From an uncultured Bacteroidales bacterium (lineage in GTDB: Bacteria; Bacteroidota; Bacteroidia; Bacteroidales; Bacteroidaceae), in the NCBI GenBank assembly GCA_945837185.1, contig CAMAMZ010000006.1, forward strand, positions 1 through 24,489: 24,489 nt of DNA. The letters run 5' to 3'. Below are positions 16,758 through 23,688 of the stretch, in pieces. A program made the translations under genes and the position numbers. The notes under the pieces are model-generated. The model did no database searches, was not told the origin of the DNA, and saw only the letters and a program-made list of their open reading frames with translations. The number at the start of each line of letters is the position of its first letter. Position 1 is the stretch's first letter.

Positions 16758-16791
16758 CTATGAAAGGTCTTTTTTTTCAAAAAAAAACAGA

Positions 16792-18147
16792 TTATTCGCT
16801 CATCAGCTTGTTGAAATCATCCAACGAAATCTCCTTCTCGTTGCGTGTCACAACATCTTTCAAGGCAACCGTGAGTTTTCTGTCAATGGCACGTTCAAGC
16901 AACGGCTCTACGTTTTCAGCCTTCTTCAGCATCTCGTCGGCATAATTGGAAAGATACTCCTCAGGCACATTGTTCATGCCATACTGGGCAAACTGAGCAC
17001 GGGCAGCCTCGAGTGCGGTAGCCTTCACATCAGCATCTTCAATCTTAACGCCAAAAGCAGCTACCAACTGCTCTTTGATAAGATGCCATGTGAGTTCCTT
17101 AATGCTGGCAGCATAGTTCTTCTCGACATATTCCTCACCCTTGTCTTTGTTGTTGGCCAGCATGATTCGTTTGAGCAACGCATCGGGATAGGTGAGTTCA
17201 CCTACCTTAGCCTCGCAATAGGTACGAACGTCTTGGATGAAACGGAAATCGCTGTCTGTAGCGAGCTGTGCCTGCAGACCCTCAACAATCTTGGCACGGA
17301 AAGCCTGCTCGTCAGCAATATTTCCTTTACCAAAGACAGCATCGAAAAGATCCTGGTTCACCTCATGCTTCTGGAAATGGTTGATTTCTGTTACCTGATA
17401 GCTGAAGTCACCGGTGTGAGCAGCCACCTCATCACGCTGAATCTTCAGCAAGCTGGCCACCTCTGAATCATTTTCCGGATAGGCCTTACGCGGATTGAAG
17501 GTGATGATATCGCCTGGTTTGGCATTGTCGAAGAGTTGCTTCTGCTCCTCTACCTTGATATAGGAAGGCATCAAGATGGCAGCCTCGACAGTGACACCGC
17601 CCTCTTTGGTGTTGCCATTTTCATCCAGCTCGCGCAAATCACCTTTGATGGTATCATTGCCTTCATAGTGATCAGCTTGCACATAGCTACCCATCTGGGA
17701 AGCAAACATCTCAACCTGACGGTCGATCAAGGCATCGTCTACCGTAATATTGTAATAGTCAATTGTATCTGCAGCAGAGAGCTCGCAATGAATTTCCGGA
17801 GCTACAGCAATATCAAACTTGAAAGTAAAGGTGTCTGCCTTCTCCAAGTCCTGCTGCTCATGCTGCTCAGAAGGAAGGGGCTCGCCCAACATCTGGATAT
17901 GGTTCTCACGAATATACTGTTGCATCTGTTCGCCTACAAACTTATTGATAGCATCTGCCTTGACAGCAGTACCGAACTGACGCTTGATGATTCCCATAGG
18001 AACCATACCGGGACGGAAACCCGGGATATTGGCTTTCTTACGATAATCCTTGAGTGTCTTCTCGACATCCTTGCTGTAATCAGCCTCTTCTACAACGATG
18101 GTCAACAGTCCGTTGATTTTGTCAGGGGTTTCAAAAGAAATGTTCAT
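16792..18147 (-). CDS. tig: Trigger factor (ribosome-associated chaperone)
   Basis: A 451-residue trigger factor, the chaperone that meets nascent chains at the ribosome exit tunnel. The N-terminal ribosome-binding domain carries the signature GFRPGMVP (43-50). The middle region (about 150-260) corresponds to the FKBP-type PPIase domain but is divergent, as is common in Bacteroidota, so isomerase activity is uncertain. The C-terminal part (about 265-451) is the helical chaperone domain. It is the first gene of the tig-clpP-clpX-recQ run, a pairing of chaperone and protease also seen in other bacteria. A -7 promoter box lies 50 nt upstream. It ends in TAA next to poly-T/poly-A stretches and the inverted repeat. 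Confidence 0.95.
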   Translation of the reverse strand: MNISFETPDKINGLLTIVVEEADYSKDVEKTLKDYRKKANIPGFRPGMVPMGIIKRQFGTAVKADAINKFVGEQMQQYIRENHIQMLGEPLPSEQHEQQDLEKADTFTFKFDIAVAPEIHCELSAADTIDYYNITVDDALIDRQVEMFASQMGSYVQADHYEGNDTIKGDLRELDENGNTKEGGVTVEAAILMPSYIKVEEQKQLFDNAKPGDIITFNPRKAYPENDSEVASLLKIQRDEVAAHTGDFSYQVTEINHFQKHEVNQDLFDAVFGKGNIADEQAFRAKIVEGLQAQLATDSDFRFIQDVRTYCEAKVGELTYPDALLKRIMLANNKDKGEEYVEKNYAASIKELTWHLIKEQLVAAFGVKIEDADVKATALEAARAQFAQYGMNNVPEEYLSNYADEMLKKAENVEPLLERAIDRKLTVALKDVVTRNEKEISLDDFNKLMSE

Positions 18148-18196
18148 CTCTGATTTTGTTATGTTATTTTTTATTACTATAATTTCAATCGGTCGG

Positions 18197-18204
18197 CAAA
18201 ATTA
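18197..18204 (-). promoter_or_regulatory. -7 box candidate for tig
   Basis: The minus strand reads TAATTTTG, a match to TAnnTTTG, 50 nt upstream of the tig ATG and inside the 123-nt gap after lptB. No good upstream TTTG is seen. The gap shows no convincing terminator for lptB. Confidence 0.45.
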
Positions 18205-18270
18205 CTCATTTTTAACGACATAACCTAATATGGCAATGAGAAATTTGTTTTTTTAACCTATATAGACATC

Positions 18271-19077
18271 CTACCGATGGCCTTCTCTGGCCAATTCTTC
18301 CGCAGCCTCGTCCTCTTCCGTAGGTTTGAAACGTCGCAACACGAAATTCTCACCCAGATAGTTTTTGCGTACAATAGGATTCACGGCCAATTCTTCCGGG
18401 GTTCCATGGAAAAGGATGCGCCCTTCAAAGAGCAGGTAGGCCCTATCGGTGATGGAGAGTGTTTCCTGCACATTATGGTCTGTGATGAGAATGCCTATGT
18501 TCCTATATTTCAGGCGCCATACGATATGCTGGATATCCTCCACGGCAATAGGGTCGACACCGGCAAAGGGCTCATCGAGCATGATAAACTTGGGGTTGAT
18601 GGCCAAGCAACGCGCTATCTCTGTTCGACGACGTTCACCTCCCGACAGTTGGTTACCCTTGTTTTTGCGCACCTTGCCCAAACGAAACTCCCGAATCAGA
18701 CTCTCAAGATTTTCCAGTTGCTGTTCTCTGCTCAAGGGGGTCATCTCAAGCACCGACATGATATTGTCTTCCACACTCATATTGCGGAACACACTGGCTT
18801 CCTGCGGAAGATAGCCAATGCCGGCACGGGCCCTTTTGTAGACAGCATAATCCGTAATGTCGGTATCGTCAAGATAGACGTGGCCCGCATTGGGAATCAC
18901 AAGACCCGTGGTCATATAGAAAGAAGTTGTCTTACCCGCTCCATTCGGACCTAACAAACCCACAATTTCACCCTGCCTTACATTGAAGTTCACATCATTG
19001 GCCACAGTGCGCTTTCCATAGCGTTTCACCAAGCCCTCTGTGCGCAACATCATGCCTTCATTATTTGATTCTGCCAT
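18271..19077 (-). CDS. lptB: LPS export ABC transporter ATP-binding protein LptB
   Basis: A 268-residue ABC ATPase that powers extraction of lipopolysaccharide from the inner membrane with LptF/LptG, which are not in this window. It has Walker A GPNGAGKT (43-50), Q-loop YLPQEASVF, signature LSGGE (144-148), Walker B FIMLDEPFAGVDP (164-176) and H-loop ITDHN. The string LPQEASVFR and the FAGVDPIAV region are typical of LptB rather than of LivG-type paralogues. An acidic C-terminal tail extends beyond the core. It ends in TAG. It diverges from mlaE across 136 nt, and a TAAATTTG box lies 21 nt before its ATG. The LptA-like partner is encoded about 13 kb to the left on the same strand. Confidence 0.93.
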   Translation of the reverse strand: MAESNNEGMMLRTEGLVKRYGKRTVANDVNFNVRQGEIVGLLGPNGAGKTTSFYMTTGLVIPNAGHVYLDDTDITDYAVYKRARAGIGYLPQEASVFRNMSVEDNIMSVLEMTPLSREQQLENLESLIREFRLGKVRKNKGNQLSGGERRRTEIARCLAINPKFIMLDEPFAGVDPIAVEDIQHIVWRLKYRNIGILITDHNVQETLSITDRAYLLFEGRILFHGTPEELAVNPIVRKNYLGENFVLRRFKPTEEDEAAEELAREGHR

Positions 19078-19097
19078 ATTTTCTGATTATTATCGTG

Positions 19098-19105
19098 CAA
19101 ATTTA
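19098..19105 (-). promoter_or_regulatory. -7 box candidate for lptB
   Basis: The minus strand reads TAAATTTG, an exact TAnnTTTG match, 21 nt upstream of the lptB ATG, giving a leader of about 15 nt. A TTTG lies upstream, but at 25 nt the spacing is longer than the usual 19-21. Confidence 0.5.
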
Positions 19106-19179
19106 CAAAAAATACACCTAAATACACTTACAAAATCAAAAACTCTTGTTATAATTGCAGTTTTTAAGTGGATTTTGGT

Positions 19180-19187
19180 TACTTTTG
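19180..19187 (+). promoter_or_regulatory. -7 box candidate for mlaE-mlaF
   Basis: TACTTTTG matches TAnnTTTG and lies 27 nt before the mlaE ATG. ATTG at 19154-19157, 22 nt upstream, is an approximate partner box. Together with the opposing lptB box it makes this a compact divergent promoter region. Confidence 0.5.
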
Positions 19188-19213
19188 CAACAAGAATATG
19201 AAATGAATAGCCT

Positions 19214-19972
19214 ATGCTGGTATTAAGATTACTGACACAATACCTCACCACTTTCGGCAAGTACTTGATACTGATGGGTCGCGCCTTCAGTATTCCCGAA
19301 CGGCTGAGGATGTTCTGGAAACGGTATGTGAAAGAGATGTCGCAATTGGGAGTTGATTCCATTCCTATCGTATTGCTCATATCTTTCTTTATAGGTGCGG
19401 TGATATGCATTCAAATGAAAGTAAACATCCAAAGTCCTTGGATGCCACGATGGGTGTCGGGCTACACCACACGTGAGATTATGCTCTTGGAGTTTTCCAG
19501 CAGTATCATGTGTTTGATTCTCTCGGGCAAAGTGGGTTCGAACATTGCTTCTGAATTAGGTACCATGCGCGTAACGCAACAAATCGATGCCCTTGAGATT
19601 ATGGGTATCAACTCGGCCAGTTACCTCATACTACCGAAGATTTTGGGATTGATAACCATCATGCCTTCGCTCGTTATACTGAGTTCGGGCATGGGCTTTA
19701 TGGGTGCCTATGCCACAGCCTATATCGGACATTTGCTGCCTCCGGCTGACCTGACATTAGGTCTTCAGCACAACTTCAATCCATGGTTTGTGTGGATGAG
19801 CATCATCAAGAGCTCTTTCTTTGCCTTTATCATCGCCAGCGTGTCGTCTTTCTTCGGCTACACCGTGGAAGGTGGTTCTGTAGAAGTGGGCAAAGCCAGT
19901 ACCGACGCAGTGGTGTGCAGTTCCGTGCTCATTCTCTTCTCGGATGTTTTCCTCACCCAGATTTTATCCTAA
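19214..19972 (+). CDS. mlaE: MlaE-family lipid ABC transporter permease
   Basis: A 252-residue inner-membrane permease of the MlaE/YrbE family, which moves phospholipids between inner and outer membranes to keep outer-leaflet asymmetry. Features seen: an amphipathic N-terminal helix (about 1-45), hydrophobic helices starting at SIPIVLLISFFIGAVICIQM, and the conserved family segment SGKVGSNIASELGTMRVTQQIDALEIMGI with the characteristic E-L-G-T-M and EQIDAL-like elements. Further membrane helices follow to the end. Length matches the family. It precedes the ATPase gene by 28 nt in an obvious two-gene operon. The MCE-domain partner (MlaD) is not adjacent. Confidence 0.93.
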   Translation: MLVLRLLTQYLTTFGKYLILMGRAFSIPERLRMFWKRYVKEMSQLGVDSIPIVLLISFFIGAVICIQMKVNIQSPWMPRWVSGYTTREIMLLEFSSSIMCLILSGKVGSNIASELGTMRVTQQIDALEIMGINSASYLILPKILGLITIMPSLVILSSGMGFMGAYATAYIGHLLPPADLTLGLQHNFNPWFVWMSIIKSSFFAFIIASVSSFFGYTVEGGSVEVGKASTDAVVCSSVLILFSDVFLTQILS

Positions 19973-20000
19973 CCCCGCTCTTTTATAATAGAACAAAGTC

Positions 20001-20774
20001 ATGATAGAAGTTAAGAATTTGACGAAATCGTTTGCAGACAAAACGGTATTGCAGGGCATTGATGCTGTCTTTGAAACAGGAAAGACAAACCTTATCATTG
20101 GTCAGAGTGGTTCTGGAAAGACGGTCTTGATGAAGAACCTCGTAGGCTTATTGGAACCCACTGCCGGAGAAGTGCTTTACGATGGGCGCAACTTTGTGAC
20201 CATGACAAAGAAAGAACAGGTGCTGATGCGTAGAGAGATGGGGATGATATTCCAAGGTTCTGCTCTCTTCGACTCGCTTTCTGTATTGGAAAACGTACAG
20301 TTTCCGCTTGACATGTTTTCCAATCTCAACTACAACGAACGGGTACGTCGTGCCCAGGAGTGTTTAGACAGGGTGAACCTGCTGGATGCGCAGCACAAGT
20401 TTCCAGATGAGATATCTGGTGGTATGCAGAAACGTGTTGCCATTGCCCGGGCTATTGTGCTCAATCCGAAGTACCTTTTCTGCGATGAGCCCAACTCCGG
20501 ACTGGACCCTAAAACGTCGTTGGTAATCGACGAGTTATTGTCGGGCATTACCAAAGATTTCGGCATTACAACCATCATCAACACGCACGATATGAACTCG
20601 GTGATGGGCATTGGTGAGAATATCATCTTCATCTATAAAGGCCATAAGGAGTGGCAAGGCACCAAAGATGACGTGATGGATTCCGACAACAAGAAATTCA
20701 ATGATTTTGTTTTTGCCTCCGACCTGTTCCGCAAAGTGAAAAAGGTTGAGAACGAAGAGGCACACAATCGTTAA
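20001..20774 (+). CDS. mlaF: MlaF-family lipid ABC transporter ATP-binding protein
   Basis: A 257-residue ABC ATPase that drives the MlaE permease. It has Walker A GQSGSGKT (34-41), Q-loop MIFQGSALFDSLSV, signature ISGGMQKR (138-145), Walker B YLFCDEPNSGLDP and H-loop NTHDM. The FQGSALFDSLSVLENV and ISGGMQKRVAIARA strings are diagnostic of the MlaF subgroup. The C-terminal tail is charged. It begins 28 nt after mlaE and ends before a convergent intergenic region rich in hairpins. No mlaD, mlaC or mlaB follows. Confidence 0.94.
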   Translation: MIEVKNLTKSFADKTVLQGIDAVFETGKTNLIIGQSGSGKTVLMKNLVGLLEPTAGEVLYDGRNFVTMTKKEQVLMRREMGMIFQGSALFDSLSVLENVQFPLDMFSNLNYNERVRRAQECLDRVNLLDAQHKFPDEISGGMQKRVAIARAIVLNPKYLFCDEPNSGLDPKTSLVIDELLSGITKDFGITTIINTHDMNSVMGIGENIIFIYKGHKEWQGTKDDVMDSDNKKFNDFVFASDLFRKVKKVENEEAHNR

Positions 20775-20898
20775 ACAAGGCTCTTGCCGAGCGTACCAAA
20801 ATTTGAAAAGCACAGCGCTTAGCGCCATGCCTTTCAAACGGAACATAGTTGTTTCAAACAATTGTTTCCGCTCTCGCAGCGTAACGAGAAGGGGGCGC
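20775..20898. other. Convergent intergenic region with a cluster of hairpins
   Basis: Between the mlaF stop and the thioredoxin-gene stop there are successive inverted repeats: GCTC/GAGC (20780-20792), a long interrupted stem (20802-20838), a second stem (20839-20870), TCTCG/CGAGA (20872-20889) and a G-rich/C-rich stem (20889-20910) that overlaps the thioredoxin-gene stop codon. Together they fill nearly the whole gap. They may act as a two-way terminator or be part of a small structured RNA. Confidence 0.5.
20802..20838 (-). terminator. Hairpin terminator candidate for the thioredoxin-fold gene
   Basis: TTTGAAA (20802-20808) pairs with TTTCAAA (20832-20838); after one mismatch GCA pairs with TGC, and an inner GCGC-TTA-GCGC forms the tip. 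On the minus strand the stem is followed by TTTTGG, suiting leftward termination about 60-95 nt after the stop codon. Confidence 0.45.
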
Positions 20899-22008
20899 TT
20901 AATGCCCCTTTCCCTCTAGTTTACGGATTTCAAACATACAGAAATACATCGTCCCTATTTCAAGATCAGGAAGCTGGTTGCGCAATACGCGGGCCGCTTT
21001 TTTACGCAAGGTCGCATCATCGGTTGTTATCAACTCGCTGAATCTCTCTACAAGATAGGCTTTCTGAATATTGCTGAGTGCTGCAAAATGAGAAGCACAG
21101 AAATCAATATATTGAGACAAGTCGCCCTTACGATACTCCTCAATAAAGCGGAAAGGAAGATTCAAATGACCATCTGCATTGATGCCCGACCGTTCTACCA
21201 ACCGCTTCACCTCCTGCAGCGATTCCTTGGCATACGCATTATTACCACTCATAATCGACATGACAGCCGCATCCAGCACATTGCGAGCTATGCTGTCAAT
21301 CTCGGCACGCACAGCAACAGGGAATCGGTCGGCATGTTCCACCATATACTTTGTGGAGAGGCAGGTGGGCAACATGCTATATGCACGATAGACAAACATA
21401 TTCTCGGGTTTTACACGATCGGCCTCGGGCAGTGAAGCATAGTATACCTGTACGATACTGTCAACACGTACCAACGCTGCAGCGTTACCATCAGGATTAC
21501 GCTTCTTTAGCGCTTCATCCTTCAAGAGGGCTGCATAAGCCGAAACCAAGTCGGCGCTTCGTTCACCTGCCGCATAACGAGCCTTGATGCGTTCAGGAGC
21601 CTTCTCAGGGTCGGTGAGCCTGTCGAGTTCTGCCTTCAAACTCTCTGCAGAACGTGAACCCTCGAAACGTCCCAGTTCCTTGCGCGAGGCATCGAGCACG
21701 ATAAAGGTGGGATAGGCCTTTACGCCAAACTCTTTAGCCAAGGCAACGCCCTCACCTTTCTCTGCATTGATTTTGGTGGCCACGAATCTGGCATTCATAT
21801 ACTCCCCTACCTCTGGCAAGGGGAATATTTTGGTGGCCATCATCTTGCAAGGACCGCACCAATCGGTGTAGAAATCAACAAACACGATTTTTTTCTCCTG
21901 CTGAGCTGCTTTCAACACCTCGTCAAAGGGAATGGCACGAAACTGTGTTTGCGCTGAGCTGACCAAAGCAAGAAACAGAGCAAAGAGAAGCAGAATTTTC
22001 TTTTTCAT
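20899..22008 (-). CDS. Secreted thioredoxin-fold protein
   Basis: A 369-residue exported protein with an N-terminal thioredoxin domain and an uncharacterised helical C-terminal half. A signal peptide (MKKKILLLFALFLALVSSAQ) is followed by the thioredoxin domain (about 25-130): FVDFYTDWCGPCKMM with the redox pair C51/C54, and the cis-Pro segment VKAYPTFIVLD. Residues about 135-369 are alpha-helical by composition and match no family I recognise. An ATG four codons upstream (22020) is an alternative start. It lies 51 nt after the end of the PKD-like gene and is the last gene of that run. It probably acts in the periplasm as a disulfide reductase or oxidoreductase for a partner in this locus; the target is unknown. 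Confidence 0.85.
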   Translation of the reverse strand: MKKKILLLFALFLALVSSAQTQFRAIPFDEVLKAAQQEKKIVFVDFYTDWCGPCKMMATKIFPLPEVGEYMNARFVATKINAEKGEGVALAKEFGVKAYPTFIVLDASRKELGRFEGSRSAESLKAELDRLTDPEKAPERIKARYAAGERSADLVSAYAALLKDEALKKRNPDGNAAALVRVDSIVQVYYASLPEADRVKPENMFVYRAYSMLPTCLSTKYMVEHADRFPVAVRAEIDSIARNVLDAAVMSIMSGNNAYAKESLQEVKRLVERSGINADGHLNLPFRFIEEYRKGDLSQYIDFCASHFAALSNIQKAYLVERFSELITTDDATLRKKAARVLRNQLPDLEIGTMYFCMFEIRKLEGKGH

Positions 22009-22059
22009 TGTTACATTCATTTAGTCTATCAATTTTTATATTATTTGTCACACAGCATC

Positions 22060-23643
22060 TCAATCCGTAATACAGAAAGTTGGACCCACAAACCAATCGA
22101 ACGAATTAAACGAATCGTTGATGAAACGCACACACTTCACCTTCCCTTTGCCCGTAAGGGTGTAGACGGGTTGTCCTTGGGGTGCTCCGCCATTGGTTTC
22201 GTAGAAATAGAGTTTATAGCCATCACCGACAGTGGTGCCCACAATCAGATAGTCGAACGTGGTTTGTCCCGACGAGGGCATCCAGTATTGGTTGGTAACC
22301 ATGGTGATGGTTTCTCCGCTTCCTATCCCTTGCGGCTTTATCTCTACTTCCGGAAGGGTATCATCGTTGAAATTGCAGACATAGAGTTTACCGCCATCCA
22401 CACAATACAGGTATGAAGCCGACTGCCCACAGGTACTATAGGAAGTGGCCTTGGCTGCATGCGATTCGGGTGCCATACGAATGCATTTGGTGAGATAGAC
22501 ACCAAAGAAGCTGCAATCAGCGAGATAGAGATGACGGGAAGCTTCAGCCTTATTTTCCAACACGAAAAGTCCAGTACTGGTATTAGACATATAATTATAT
22601 CCACAATGCAGGCATTCGCTTCCGGTAAGGTTTTGGGTGAGTTCCTCGCCCGTGAAATCATCGTAGGTGAGTGGCGTAGTCTGCATATTATAGTCAAAAG
22701 CCAGCAAGCTATGAGTGCTCTCATCCCAGCAGGCACCCCCTCCATAGGCATTCACCTGATCGCTGAAGTAATAGCGGCTGCCTCCACATGTTGAAGTAGG
22801 ATAACCAAAACGACCACTGTTGGCCCCAGCATTTTCACTCGACTAAATGCTGTACAGACCCTTGTTGGTTAACATATTCATATACATCACAGAAAGGAAA
22901 AAGCCATAAGGTTTCTCGTCGTTATCCATCTCTTCAAACCGTATGTTGCTACGGTCGAAAATGGTCTTGAAATCAGATGTTCTACATACCTTCATGTCGC
23001 CGGTGGTAGTGGTAACGGCAATGGCATTGGTATTCTCCATCTGATCATTGTCAGTGTTGATGTAATTCATACTATAGAGGGGCGTCAAAGACTGAGGTTC
23101 ACCCTTGAGCGGTGCCCCACCCACTTGCGCCATCAAATTTTCACCCTGTTTGCCCTCAAGGGTCAACAAGTCTAAGTCGGTATTTCCGTCTGCTGTTTCC
23201 TTGAGCACATAGAACCCTTGCGAGAACGTGGTGCGCACAGTGAGCATAGCAGTCTTATACACCGTATAGCCCGAAGGCGATGCTGTAGCCTCCAAACGAA
23301 GCTGATACGTGCCGGGAGCTACCGCCACCTCATAGTTCAGATTCTTCTCGGTGGCAATAACAGTAGGTTCAACAACATTTCCCTGCTTATCCTCCGTACC
23401 CGTGTTCGCATCGAGCAGAAGCCAGCGATAAGTCATATTCTGCTCGTCTACATATGATTGAACCTCTGGGGTTATGGTCAGCATTTCGCCTATATAAGCT
23501 GTCTTGCTGTAGTTTTCTTCCATGCCTGTTACAACAATCTCACCCACTGCGTTGCCATCTGCATAGGTACTGTCGTCATCGAAACAACCAGCAAGCAGGA
23601 AAGCCGCTGCCAACAGCATAAGTTGATATCTTGCTTTTTTCAT
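22060..23643 (-). pseudogene. PKD-like family surface lipoprotein, interrupted by an amber codon
   Basis: One continuous frame of 527 codons broken by TAG at codon 267 (22843-22845). The first part (22846-23643, 266 residues) starts with a lipoprotein signal ending LLAGC; Cys is followed by FDDDS, an acidic run like the Bacteroidota lipoprotein surface-export signal. Immunoglobulin/PKD-like strands follow (TYRWLLLDANTG, GTYQLRLEATAS). After TAG the frame continues as SSENAGANSGRFGYPTS and on to CITD, a C-terminal beta-rich, possibly propeller-like region with GSGETITMVTNQYW and LYFYETNGG. Total size and order fit PKD-like lipoproteins that accompany SusC/SusD and DUF4843 proteins. A single C-to-T change of CAG would make this TAG. 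It could be a true nonsense allele, a sequence error, or a site of amber readthrough; a truncated 266-residue lipoprotein is the default product. Confidence 0.8.
22843..22845 (-). other. In-frame amber codon inside the PKD-like lipoprotein gene
   Basis: The plus strand reads CTA, so TAG on the coding strand, between codons for YSI and SSENAG. The 29 sense codons that follow up to the next possible start (a GTG) read as ordinary protein. Four intact genes here end in TAG, so TAG is a normal stop. Confidence 0.85.
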
Positions 23644-23688
23644 TGTCTTCTAATGTCTAATATTTGATCGATATTTGCTTTGTCCTTA

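Noticed and set aside
22060..22755. A separate 231-residue gene starting at GTG 22755
   Set aside because: The frame is continuous through 29 further sense codons up to the TAG, there is no signal peptide or start context at the GTG, and the combined length fits one PKD-like lipoprotein.
22843..22845. Global reassignment of TAG to glutamine, as in some phages of Prevotella
   Set aside because: The OmpA-family gene, clpX, lptB and the DUF4843 gene all end at TAG at the expected protein lengths.
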